A DNA stretch of 64,000 bases from Sarcophilus harrisii. Taxonomy: Eukaryota > Chordata > Mammalia > Dasyuromorphia > Dasyuridae. Below are positions 47,501 to 55,489 of this stretch, piece by piece (positions within the stretch are counted from its first letter, which is position 1; each line of letters begins with the position of its first letter). A program made the position numbers and the translations under genes. Below the pieces are notes generated by a model, which saw only the letters and a program-made list of their open reading frames with translations, was not told the DNA's origin and ran no database searches. The DNA lies in contig NC_045426.1 in assembly GCF_902635505.1 (NCBI RefSeq), forward strand, positions 671,493,087 to 671,557,086, read 5' to 3'.

Positions 47501-50500
47501 ACTCACCCAGATCTTCCCCAAACCCTCCAAATTCCTTTAAATAATGACTCTAAACAAATTTTAAAACATCATAACCCACAAAAAATTTGAATGGAACATT
47601 TTCTATCTGAAGACAACTTAGAAAGTCAGCAGAAATGTCTGTGACATCAGAGTAGGAATCCAAAGCACAGTCTCAGTGCAGATCATTGCATCACAGCCCT
47701 GGCCCTGGCCTCTAACCTTGGCCAAGTCTCTGAATCAGTGAATGTACTGGAAGGTTCCAGATTCTCAGCCCAGAGACACCAAAGACAACTTGGAAGGTCA
47801 GAAGGAAAGATTTGTGAGAGAGTCTTGGGAAACCATCATAGGTGTGAATTGAATGCGAAGGGATAATATCTAAAAAATAAAATTAAGGAGTAATAGAGGA
47901 ATATACTGGAGAAAGGTAAAGGGAAAAGTGGAATGGTGTAAATTATCTGCCATAAAGAGGCAAGAAAAAGCTTTTACAGTGGAGGAGAAGAAGGTGTGAT
48001 GAGTAAGCCTTTCTCTCATCGGATTTGGCTCAAAGAGGAAATAACACAGACATTCAATATGGGTATAGAAATCTATCTTATCTTGCAGGAAAGTAGATGA
48101 GGAAGGGAATATGAGAAGGGGGAGAGATAGAAGAGAGAGCATATTGGAGGAGTGTTTGGTCAATAGCAAAACACTTTTGAGGAGGGTCAGAGTGAAAGGA
48201 AAGAGAAAATAGAATTAAACAGGGGATAAATGTGGTAAGCAATAGTAACTGGGAAAAAGAATTTTGAAGCTAGTTTCTCTGGTGAAGGCTGTATTTCTCA
48301 AGTGTGTAGGGGACTGAATCAAATTAATTAAAAAAAATAAGAGCCATTTCCCAAATTGATAAATGATCAAAAGATATGAACTATACCCAAAGGGCATATC
48401 ATGCATATCCTTTAACTTAATAATATCATTCCTAGGCATGAATCCCAAAATAAATTTTAAAAAAATAGAAAGGAAAAGAACTTGTATTGAATTGGGAATG
48501 AAACAAATCAGAGACAAGAGGGAAGAGGAGACAGGTCAGAGAATGCAACTGCCTCTCAGTCTCCTTGTATCATTATCATCCTCTCACATGAAGGGATCTT
48601 TTCTGCTGGTCAGAATTAGACCCCCAGCAGCCACTAGCAGGTGGCTCCCATAACAAATGGCACCCAACGTGGGGCATAAGAAACACAAGAAACAAAGAAG
48701 CAGCAGCACTCAAGAGCTGTTTGTTGAGTAGGATCTTCCCAGGAGAATTCCTTCAGTAACCCAAGGGAAAGGAAAGGGAGAAGAGACCTGGTAAGACTTT
48801 TTCAGTCGGGGTAATTAAAATGGGTCAACACATCAAAGGGCCGACTCAGGAGACTTATGCGAGAATTATGAAAACTGCCTACTCTGACTACAATTCTACT
48901 TCTCTATTTGTTAGAAACCTTGCTTCCATGATGAACTAGTATGATATTAGAGCAAATTACTTCTCACAAGATTCAACAGCTGCTATAGCATCTCACTCTG
49001 CAACCATCCAGAGGAATTGGATGGAAAAGACTTTGACAGTGCTGTTTGTATTCCTTAGCATGCAGACTCATATAACAGCCACTGCACAAACTTGCTGACC
49101 ATATTGTTGGGGGGAAAATAATCATGTTCCCATAAAACAAAAAATGGGAAATTGTTGAGGACCACACCTAAGTGTGAAACCCAGAAAGCCTGTAATGGGT
49201 AAAAGCGGATTGTACCATTAAGAGGTAGGTCAGTTCTCCAAAAGCCCCCCACAGCTATGAATCATAACACACTTGAAGGAATTGCAAATCTGCCTTTATT
49301 GACACAGATGTTGCTTGTGAATTGGGAATGAAATAAATCTGAGGCAAGAAGGAAGAGGAGAGAGGTCAGAGAATGCAACTGCCTTTCAATCTCCTTATCA
49401 TCCTGTCACTTGAAGGGATCTATTCTGCTGCCCAGAATTAGATCTCCAGCGGCCACTAGCAGGTGGTTCCATAATCTGTTACCATGGTGACAGGGAATAT
49501 CCAAACACAAAGTCAGAAGAGGATAACAATATCAAAATGACCTCATTCATAGGCTCAATGGAAAATATGAATTAATCTCAAGTCCAAAAAGAATTCATAG
49601 AAGAGCTCAAAAAGTTTTTTAAGAGTCAGAAAGGGAAAGGAAAAATTGGGAAAATAAATGAATGATGAAAGAAGAAAACAGTTTCTGAAGTGATGAAAAA
49701 AGAAAACAGTAAAAAGTAGAGTTGACCACATTCACTGAAGAAAATAATTCCTTAAAAATTAGAACTGGACAAGTGGATGCTAATGATTCCATGAAACAAA
49801 CAAACAAAAAAAATCAAAAGAACTAAAAGGTAGAAGAAAATGTGGACTATATCATCATAAAAACAACTGATATGGGAAACATCCAGGAGAGATAATTCGA
49901 GAATTATTGGACTATCTGAAATCCATGATCCAAAAAGAAGAGCCTAGACATTATCTTTCAAGAAATTATCAAGGAAAACTATCCTGATATCCCAGAAAAA
50001 AGAACAGAATAGGAATCAAAATAATCCACCAATCACCTCCTGAGATTCCAAAATTAAAACTCCGAGGAATATAGCCAAATTTCAGAGTTTTTCTATCAAG
50101 GAGAAAATACTGAAAGCCAGAAATAAACAATTCATATATCATGGAACCACAGTCAGGAAAATACATAAAGGACTGAAGGAATTAGAATATCATATTCTAG
50201 AGGGCAAGGAAGTCAGAATTACAGCCAAGAATCACTTAGCCAGCAAAACTGAGATAATACTTCAGAGGGAAAAGTAGATATTTAATGAAGTAGAGGACTA
50301 TCAAGTATTCCTGATGAAAAGACCAGACCTGAACAAAAACATTGATTTTCAAATATAAGAAGACTCAAGGGAAGAATAAGAAGGTAAACATGAAAGAGTA
50401 ATTGTAGGGATCTCAATAAAGTATAACTTTATATTCTTATATGGGAATATAATATATGGAATTACCAAGAACTTTGTCATTATTAGGTCAGTTGAAAGGA

Positions 50501-52580
50501 CTTTATATAGACAGAGGCATGGATATGAGTTAATTTTGCTGGAATGATCTCCAAAAAATATTAGAAAGAGGAGAGAAATAGGGATGAATTAGGAGAAGGA
50601 GGAAAAACAAGGCAGAATGGGAAAAGTTTTCTCTTATAAAAGAGGTACACAAAGAAAAATTTTTACAATTGAGAAAAATGGGGAGGAGTAAACAATGCTT
50701 GAACACCACTTCCAATGAAATTGATTCAAAAAGGAAGAATGTATGTGTGTAGGTGTCTATACACATGCACACACACACACACGCACACACACACACACAC
50801 AGTTGTATATAGAAATATAACACCAATAAGGAAATAAGAGGGCAAGAAGATAAATCATTTATTTGTTTAAAATTTGTTTAGAAGCAAAATTGACTTTTGA
50901 GGAGGGACAAGATAAAATAGAAAGACAAGATAAAATGAGAGAGAAGAATAAACAGAAGGGAATGGGATGAAAGAAAACACACAATAATTATAACTCTGAA
51001 TGTGAATGGGATAAGCTAATCCATAAAATGGGAGGAGATAGCAGAATTCATTAGAAACCAGAATCTAACAAATAACAAATTGTTAGATTCTTGAGATAGA
51101 CTTGAAACATACTTAAAACATACAGATACACACAGAGTTAAACTAAAGGGCTGGAGCACACTTAAAAATGTTTCAAGTGAACTAAAAAAAGACAAGGATA
51201 GGAATCATGATCTCACACAAAGCAAAAGCAAAAACAGATCTTATAAAAAGAGATATCATGGAAAATGTGCCATATATAATTAAGTAACATCACACATTTT
51301 TATAGCAAGTTTCTCTCAAAGACCTCATTTCTTATATATATTATATATATACATATATATATGCTGAGTACAGAACTGAGTCAAATTTATAGAAATAAGA
51401 TCAATTCTCCAATTGATAAATAGTCAAAGGATGTAAATAAGCAGTTTTAAGGAGAAAAAATCAAAGTAAACTATAGCTATATGAAAAAATACTCTAAATA
51501 TTGATTAGAAAAAGACAAATTTAAACAGCTCTGAGGTAGTATCTCATATCTATAAGAACTTACAAATGCTGGAAGGAATGAGAGAAAAACAGGGACACTA
51601 ATGAATTGTTGACCACAGAGAACTGAACTGGTTTAACTATTCTAGAGAACAATTTGGAATTAGGTCCAAAGGTCTACAAAACTATGCATGCCCTTTGACA
51701 TGGCAATATTATATCTGTAAACTAAATATATCAAAGTTTAAAAAAGTGAAATCTATTTAGAAATGTATTTATAGTAACTTTTTGTGGTGGCAAAAATATT
51801 GAAATCAAGGGGCTGCTCATCAGCGAGGGAATGGCTGAAGAAATTGTGGCATATGATTGTGATGGAGTACAGTTGTGCTGTGGCTAATGACAAGGGAGTG
51901 GTTTCAGAAAACCATGGCAAGACCTATATGAACTGATTCAAAGTAAAGTGAGAACAACTAGGGGATCATTGGACTGAGTGACATCAATGTGGTAATGATG
52001 ATCAGCTGTGAAAAACTTGACTAATTGATACAGTATCCAAGACAGTATTCAAAGATTCATGATGAAAAACTGTGATCCATTTCCAAAGAGAGAGAACAGA
52101 GACAGACAGACAGACACACACACACACACACACACATACAGAGAGAACTGATGAACTCTTGGTACAAATTGAAGTATGATTTTCTCATTTTCTTTAATTT
52201 TCTTGCTTTGGGGGAATTATAGCTGGTATGGGAGTATGTTTTATATTTCACTTGTATAATTTATAATATGTTTCTTGTCTTCTCATTGGGTAGGGGAGGG
52301 GTGGGGGAAAAGGAGGGCAATTGGAACTCAAAATTTAAAAAGAAAATAATGTAAAAATAAATAATTTTTAAAAATGAAGAATGGGGAGAAATTCACAGTT
52401 GACTTACCTCTCAAAGCTATATCTGACAATTAATATGATAAATACCAGTGGAATAGCTGCTAACAAGTCCTTGGGGTGAGTGTATATGACTCCATTTGAA
52501 TCTTCCATGTCAGCCCACGAGTACTGAGAAGGGAACCAATATTCCTGCTTCCAAAATCGGTCATACAGGCTGGTCAGCAT
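32446..52580 (-). CDS. CERS4: Ceramide synthase, CERS4-like (10 coding exons, 383 aa)
   Basis: The product joins a fatty acyl-CoA to a sphingoid base to make (dihydro)ceramide in the ER membrane. The coding sequence joins, on the minus strand, 52580-52408, 40299-40182, 38446-38328, 38144-38087, 36956-36906, 36127-36035, 35895-35767, 34197-34091, 33567-33411 and 32592-32446. These total 1152 nt, or 383 residues plus stop, all with AG/GT borders. Residues 41-56 form a membrane segment, about 70-135 a Hox-like domain (RWFRCRRNQ, 116-124), and about 138-332 a TLC domain with several membrane segments. The Lag1p motif in exon 7 keeps H212, H213, N227, R230, G232, H239, D240 and D243. The tail has RSD at 341-343 followed by acidic residues. 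The closest family member I know is CERS4 (PxDLLAA, KKFCEA, YWWYLLE, PFFGYYF). By-eye identity to human CERS4 is about half, and the protein is 11 residues shorter, so a paralogue is possible. The gene symbol is therefore provisional. Confidence 0.93.
32600..33150. repeat. Purine-rich tract in intron 9
   Basis: Mostly A and G on the plus strand, so pyrimidine-rich on the gene strand. It runs almost up to the exon 10 acceptor and is broken by a MIR-like bit (32765-32800) and an AT-rich piece (32800-32900). Confidence 0.7.
33411..33567 (-). CDS. CERS4: CERS4-like coding exon 9
   Basis: Completes R283 and encodes residues 284-335. [10 protein letters not shown]...PFFGYYF aligns with ILYTTYYESI...PFFGYYF of human CERS4. 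The loop before PFFGYYF, between the last two membrane segments, is the short stretch linked in the literature to acyl-chain choice. The final membrane segment is [19 protein letters not shown]. The acceptor AACAG ends at 33568 and the donor GTATGT starts at 33410. Confidence 0.94.
33790..34010 (-). mobile_element. L1 3' UTR fragment in intron 8
   Basis: 'tttttattttcaaaatatgt', 'ttacgaaaccttgtgttcca' and a C/T-rich stretch are the reverse complement of an L1 3' end. Confidence 0.7.
34091..34197 (-). CDS. CERS4: CERS4-like coding exon 8
   Basis: Encodes residues 248-282 and two bases of R283. [10 protein letters not shown] aligns with ACKMVNYMQY, then comes a hydrophobic segment ([21 protein letters not shown]). 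The acceptor CCAAG ends at 34198 behind a good pyrimidine tract. A CAG 4 nt further in would break the phase set by exon 7. The donor GTAAGC starts at 34090. An N-S-S sequon sits at 259-261. Confidence 0.92.
34240..34850 (-). mobile_element. CR1/L3-type LINE fragment in intron 7
   Basis: 'tctgccctttggggccagac' and 'gagcatacagatgtggcccg' are the reverse of the L3/CR1 3' region. Confidence 0.55.
34935..35180 (+). repeat. MIR SINE in intron 7
   Basis: Degraded MIR with 'gagcagttacttaacttctc', 'acgaggataatgataataac' and 'atatgtaaagttctttgcc'. Confidence 0.75.
35225..35347 (+). repeat. L2/THER-type tail in intron 7
   Basis: 'ctctctgagggcagggactg', 'gtgcttggcacagtgcctgg' and 'taataaatgcttattgtctg'. 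Confidence 0.8.
35767..35895 (-). CDS. CERS4: CERS4-like coding exon 7 (Lag1p catalytic motif)
   Basis: Encodes residues 205-247, the Lag1p motif of ceramide synthases. The double histidine H212-H213, FS (222-223), N227, R230-x-G232, H239-D240, D243 and LE at the exon end are all present. The family needs the paired histidines and the HD for acyl transfer. The acceptor CTCCCAG ends at 35896 and the donor GTGAGT starts at 35766. Intron 6 is only 139 nt. Confidence 0.96.
36035..36127 (-). CDS. CERS4: CERS4-like coding exon 6
   Basis: Encodes residues 174-204. [14 protein letters not shown] and FDVKRK are close to identical to CERS4, making this the most conserved exon at about three quarters identity by eye. 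It forms a membrane segment leading into the catalytic loop. The acceptor TTTCAG ends at 36128 and the donor GTGAGT starts at 36034. Confidence 0.95.
36440..36840 (+). mobile_element. CR1/L3-type LINE fragment in intron 5
   Basis: 'ctggagagggcccagaggaa', 'gacaaccagagtggcag' and 'ttcactttggagaggaagag' match the well-known L3/CR1 3' stretch. Confidence 0.7.
36906..36956 (-). CDS. CERS4: CERS4-like coding exon 5
   Basis: A 51-nt exon for residues 157-173 ([17 protein letters not shown]). It aligns with the ESWLW...CWDRYPNQ loop of human CERS4 and its tryptophans are kept. The acceptor CTTCCAG ends at 36957 and the donor GTGAGC starts at 36905. Both ends are phase 0. Confidence 0.92.
37560..38040. 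repeat. Purine-rich tract in intron 4
   Basis: About 480 bp that are overwhelmingly A/G on the plus strand, ending some 45 bp from the exon 4 donor. It is not a simple tandem repeat. Confidence 0.75.
38087..38144 (-). CDS. CERS4: CERS4-like coding exon 4
   Basis: A 58-nt exon that completes C137 and encodes residues 138-156 ([19 protein letters not shown]), a membrane segment at the start of the TLC domain. The acceptor TTTTCAG ends at 38145 and the donor GTGAGT starts at 38086. Intron 3 is only 182 nt. A longer open frame across this exon in another phase is a shadow. Confidence 0.93.
38328..38446 (-). CDS. CERS4: CERS4-like coding exon 3 (Hox-like domain)
   Basis: Encodes residues 98-136 and two bases of C137. 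The acceptor TCCAG ends at 38447 and the donor GTAAGC starts at 38327. It holds the end of the Hox-like domain ([12 protein letters not shown]) and KKFCEA, which is nearly identical to CERS4. Vertebrate CERS2-6 carry this domain. It is not thought to act as a normal DNA-binding homeodomain, but basic residues at its end are reported to matter for activity. Confidence 0.95.
38870..39060 (+). repeat. MIR SINE in intron 2
   Basis: 'tcagtttcttcctctgtaaa', 'gcctcacaaggttgttaaga' and 'atatatgtaaagtgttttgc'. Confidence 0.75.
39061..39660 (+). repeat. Old mammalian-wide repeat, family not named
   Basis: Text such as 'gaagagtattccagacatgg', 'tagggagtcattgaagcttc' and 'aggttattgcaatcatgggg' recurs across mammal genomes, and pieces occur at 22350 and 23790 here. 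I cannot name the family from memory. Confidence 0.5.
39671..39822 (+). mobile_element. tRNA-derived marsupial SINE with 10-bp target duplication
   Basis: 'gggcagctagatggtccact', 'aaagtcaggaggatctgaat' and 'ttactagctgtgtgacccta', then an A tail. AAGAGTACAT flanks it exactly (39661-39670 and 39823-39832). Confidence 0.9.
39833..39950 (-). repeat. MIR SINE fragment
   Basis: 'catttaacagatgagtaaac' and 'tgagattagaatccagtttt' are reverse-strand MIR text. Confidence 0.6.
40182..40299 (-). CDS. CERS4: CERS4-like coding exon 2
   Basis: Completes R58 and encodes residues 59-97. The acceptor CATAG ends at 40300 and the donor GTGGGT starts at 40181. [12 protein letters not shown] aligns with the GLPLSRWLGV segment of human CERS4, and the exon ends in NPKE, like RPKE in human CERS4. 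The exon has no ATG-initiated open frame of its own and was found from the family alignment and splice phase. This is the least conserved exon apart from exon 8 and the tail. Confidence 0.9.
40380..45200 (+). mobile_element. LTR retroelement fossil, tRNA-Glu-type primer site
   Basis: Lies in intron 1 antisense to the gene. The 5' LTR-like part (about 40380-40884) has a repeated U3 segment (40519 and 40572), TATATAAG at about 40657 and AATAAA at about 40741. After 'tt', 40887 onward reads TGGTTCCCTGAC, as expected for a tRNA-Glu primer site. The 3' LTR (44627-45200) follows a polypurine run ending at 44626. Both LTRs end in the same text (ATTTG then TTCCTGACCTCAACA, 40864-40884 and 45180-45200) but differ upstream. 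The GC-rich interior of about 3.7 kb shows no readable gag or pol, so it is broken or was always non-coding. Class I is the likeliest guess. Confidence 0.6.
44627..45200 (+). mobile_element. 3' LTR of the tRNA-Glu-type element
   Basis: About 574 bp starting TGATGCGGGG after the polypurine run and ending ...CTCAACA. AATAAA occurs near 44949. Its first 220 bp match a separate LTR fragment at 46293-46524. Confidence 0.6.
45593..45720 (-). repeat. MIR-related SINE fragment
   Basis: 'tttattaagtgcttaacaca' and 'gtcttgaaggaacttacatt' are of the same kind as 11683-11765. Stretch 45201-45592 has no recognised feature. Confidence 0.5.
45965..46292 (-). mobile_element. L1 fragment, left half of a split copy
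   Basis: 'ttggttgcatttgttttgtt' and 'caaaattatccattttacat' are reverse-strand L1 ORF2. The copy resumes at 46525. Confidence 0.7.
46293..46524 (+). mobile_element. LTR fragment related to 44627-45200
   Basis: TGATGTGGG start, then 'ggtccctttgaattccaata', 'gaagatcggggcctatccca' and 'cccctctttgcagagac', parallel to 44627-44846. It cuts into an L1. Confidence 0.75.
46525..46735 (-). mobile_element. L1 fragment, right half of a split copy
   Basis: 'aattttgtcattatttttcc' and 'atattggcttggtctaccta' continue the reverse-strand ORF2 text. Confidence 0.7.
46736..47450 (+). mobile_element. L1 5' UTR fragment
   Basis: Starts 'ggagatgggccaagatggtg' and runs through the GC-richer L1 leader ('agcagagcacaatccagagc'). 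Confidence 0.65.
47462..48479 (+). mobile_element. L1/half-L1-like element: 5' leader joined to 3' region
   Basis: Leader ('agacaagatggcaaaataaa', 'taaataatgactctaaacaa') to about 47830, then text equal to 26300-27080 ('gtgaattgaatgcgaaggga', 'aaaacacttttgaggagggt'). ORF1 and ORF2 are missing between them. It is cut off by the ERVK-like element. Confidence 0.65.
48480..49475 (+). mobile_element. ERVK-like (class II) fossil, shortened, tRNA-Lys-type primer site
   Basis: A partial 5' LTR (48480-48655) ends ...CATAACA. After 'aa', TGGCACCCAACGTGGGGC (48658-48675) matches the tRNA-Lys-type primer site of betaretroviruses at all but one base. Only about 0.5 kb of interior remains, with a gag-start-like ATGGGTCAACAC at 48822. 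The 3' LTR (49153 to about 49475) starts TGTTGAGG after a purine run and shares 'gaattgggaatgaaa' and 'ccactagcaggtgg' with the 5' LTR. It is clearly broken and sits among L1 pieces. Confidence 0.8.
50765..50802. repeat. (CA)n microsatellite
   Basis: About 18 CA units with one G change. Confidence 0.95.
52102..52139. repeat. (GACA)n/(CA)n microsatellite
   Basis: CAGA units followed by a CA run. Confidence 0.95.
52408..52580 (-). CDS. CERS4: CERS4-like coding exon 1 (start codon exon)
   Basis: Encodes residues 1-57 and two bases of R58. The ATG is at 52580-52578. A splice acceptor (TTTTCAG) ends at 52582, only one base before the ATG, so at least one untranslated exon lies upstream. The donor GTAAGT starts at 52407. 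The start [10 protein letters not shown] matches ceramide synthase N-termini, and [12 protein letters not shown] matches the CERS4 form before the first membrane segment. The usual N-glycosylation sequon near residue 19 (N-V-T in human CERS4) reads Q-Y-S here. Confidence 0.93.
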
Positions 52581-52744
52581 CCTGAAAACAAGAGACACAG
52601 TTTTATTGAATATGTCTCAAGAAAATGGTAACACATCTTTGGTAAGGAATATCATGTGCTGATTAATTTTTTAAAAACATTTTGGTAAACTGAGGGTAAG
52701 TGTATATGATTCTTTGATTATAAAAACAGAGAATGTCACAATTG

Positions 52745-52885
52745 CAAGTTACCTTGAAGTCATTTTACAGATAGGAAAACTGAGGGCCAGAAAGAGAAAG
52801 AGATTTCTTCAGGATCTTACTAGCAGAAATTGGGTCTAGAGTTGGATCATGCAACTCTCTTAGCCAGCGCTCCTTTTGTTACACT
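52745..52885 (-). repeat. MIR SINE fragment
   Basis: 'cattttacagataggaaaac' and 'gatcttactagcagaaattg' are reverse-strand MIR text. No feature is seen in 52886-53244. Confidence 0.7.
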
Positions 52886-53244
52886 TGTCTTTGTTTCTTC
52901 AAGACCACAGAGAAGATATGGCTGGTTAGTAGTTCTCTAATAAGAAAGCTACTTAATTCTATCTTTTCACAAAAGAATCTCATGTATAAGATTTTGTATT
53001 CGGAAGATGCCACTGTGAGGCCAAGTCAGCATTTAATTTCCAAAAAGAAATTTTTATTTTTCTTACCTAAGTTGAGTGATCTTGCCTCACATTTCTTTGT
53101 CAACCGTGGGCCAAAAACATAATCTCAAAAAGAATATAAACTTCTTAAAAGAAGAGATCATTTTATTTTTTATCTTTGCAACTCCATCTGTTTGTATTTC
53201 ACAAAACAGAATCTTAATAATTTTTTCATTATTTAGTATTTTAT

Positions 53245-54965
53245 TTCCCCATTATATTTCAAATAATTTTTTACACTTTTTTTTAAAGCTTTGAGTTCCA
53301 GATTCTCTCCCTTCTCCCCTCCCCACTTCCCCCTTTGAGAAGGCAGAAGTGAAATCATGCAAAACATTTCCAATAAAGCCACATTGTGAAAGAAAATATA
53401 GAACCTCTCTCCTAAAAAGGAAAAAAAACTTCAAAGAAAAATAAATAAAGAAAGAAAATATGCTTTAATCTGTATTCAGACATAATCAGTTCTTTCTCTG
53501 GATATGGATGGCATTTTTTATCATAAGTCCTTAAGAGTTGTCTTGGATCACTGTGATTCTGAGGATATCAGCATTGTTCACAGCTGATCATTTTACAATA
53601 TTGTTGTTACTTGGTACTTAGTACATTTCATTTTGCATTAACTCATAGAAGTCTTTCCAGGTTTTTCTGAGGACATCTTGCTCATCATTTCTTACAGCAC
53701 AATGATATTCCATCATAATCACATGCTACGATGTGTTCAGGCATTTCCCAATTGATGGGAAGCCCCTCAGTTTCCAATTCTTTGTCCTGATAAGAGACCT
53801 GTTACAAATATTTTTATACATGTTGGTCCTTTTTCCTTTTTTAAAAAATCTCCTTTTAGACTTTTAAAAATATAGTATTGCTAGGTCAAAAGTATGCATG
53901 GTTTTATACATCTGTGGACATAAATTGCTCTATAGAATAGTTAAATCAGTTCACAATTCCACAAACAGTGCATTCATGTCTAATTTTCTTTACATTTCCT
54001 CCAACATTTGTCATTTTCCTTTTCTGGCCTATTAGCCAATCTAATAGGTATGTGATAACATTTCTGAATTTTAAAATTTGCATTTCTAATCAATAGCAAG
54101 TTAGAACATTTTTTTCTATATGGCTACAATAGTTTTGATTAGTTCATAGGAAAAGTGTTCATGTCTTTGATCATTTATCAATTGGGGAATGGCTCTTATT
54201 TTTATAAATTTGACTTATTTTCTATATGTTTGATAAATGAGGCCTTTATCACAGAAATTTTCTTCAAAATTATTTTCATAATTACTATTGATAACTGTAT
54301 CTCCCATCCCATTTATCCTACTCTTTCTCTCCTTTCACCATATCCCTTATCAAAAGTGTTTTGCTTTTGATTATTGCATTCCCCCAAATCTACTTCTCTT
54401 CTCTGAGCCTTTCCTTTCCTACTTTCCTGCAGGATAAAATAGATTTCAATACCCAACTCAGTGTATATATCATTCCCTCTGAGTCAATTTTGGTGAGAAT
54501 GAAGTTCTCACTCTCCTTACCTTCCCATTCTTCCCTCCACTGTAAAATCTTTTTCTTGCCTCTTTCTTGGCAGAAAATCTATATTATTCTACTTGTCTCT
54601 TTCTTTTTCTCCCAGTGCATTCCTCTCTCACGCCTTAATTTTATTTTTTAGATATTATCTTTTCACATTCAACTCAAACCTGTGTTTGTCTATATATTTA
54701 TATCTGTGTCTATCTATATCTATATCTATCTATCTATCTATCTCTATATCTATATATAGCTTCTAACTTCCCTAATGATGAGAAAGTTCTTATGAGTTAC
54801 AAGTATCATATTCTCATGTATGAATGTAAATTGATTAACTTTATTAGTCCCTTATGATTTCCCTTTCCTGTTTACCTTTTTATGCTTCTCTTGAATCTTA
54901 TAGTTTAAGTCAAATTTTCTATTCAGATCTGGTTTTTTCATCAAGAAAGCTTAAAAGTACTCTAT
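53245..54965 (-). mobile_element. L1/half-L1-like element, minus strand
   Basis: Reverse complement of the 3' half of the family at 24517 and 47462: 'aaaagtgttttgcttttgat' and 'atattatcttttcacattca' mirror 48170 and 47845. The 3' end is at the T-rich 53245 side. It includes a (TATC)n run at 54700-54765. Confidence 0.65.
54700..54765. repeat. (TATC)n microsatellite
   Basis: TATC/TATATC units inside the half-L1-like copy. Confidence 0.9.
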
Positions 54966-55489
54966 TTTGCCAAATGTACATTTTCTCCTGACTTAATAAA
55001 TGTGTGTTGAATGAAAGTCCATAAATACGAACCTTTCCCCCAGTCTAACAGCACTACCAACCCTTACTGGAGCATGCTTAAAGTAACAATTCTTAGTTCC
55101 AAGATGCTATATAGTAGTTGGGGGGCATTTTTCTAGCTCTGTGTGATTCGTAACTAAGGAACTTATATTTTGATATAACAAAGTGAATACCTTTAAAGCC
55201 TCCCTTTCTGGAAGGCCCTAGAAATGAATCAAGAAGTGAAATTACTCATGAGTATCAGGGTGGTGGGCTTAATGAGCCAAAGAATGTGAGACCAGGGACC
55301 CTCGTTCTCTCTCATTAGAGGACAGAGTTCCTTAAGACTGAATGTGTTTTAAACAGAATGCCTGGATGCTGAACATGGAGTGATGTAATGCCCCAACCTC
55401 TATGGGACCAGCTGCTGCTATTAAAAAAAAAAAAAAAACCCAACAATTGACATTTCCTTAGCCCTTGAAGGTATACAAAATATACATTA
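54966..55489. other. No recognised feature; A17 run at about 55422
   Basis: The A run may mark the end of a retro-inserted sequence, but the upstream text (55200-55420) is unfamiliar. Confidence 0.35.

Larger units (their letters stand above)
49490..52378 (+). mobile_element. L1/half-L1-like element filling the 5' end of intron 1
   Basis: Decayed ORF1 region (49500-50340, 'ctttcaagaaattatcaagg', 'agccagcaaaactgagataa'), traces of the endonuclease start (50990, 'aactctgaatgtgaatggga') and then, after a large gap, the ORF2 C-terminal/3' region (51300-52378) with an A-rich end. It contains CA microsatellites at 50765-50802 and 52110-52137. Confidence 0.65.
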
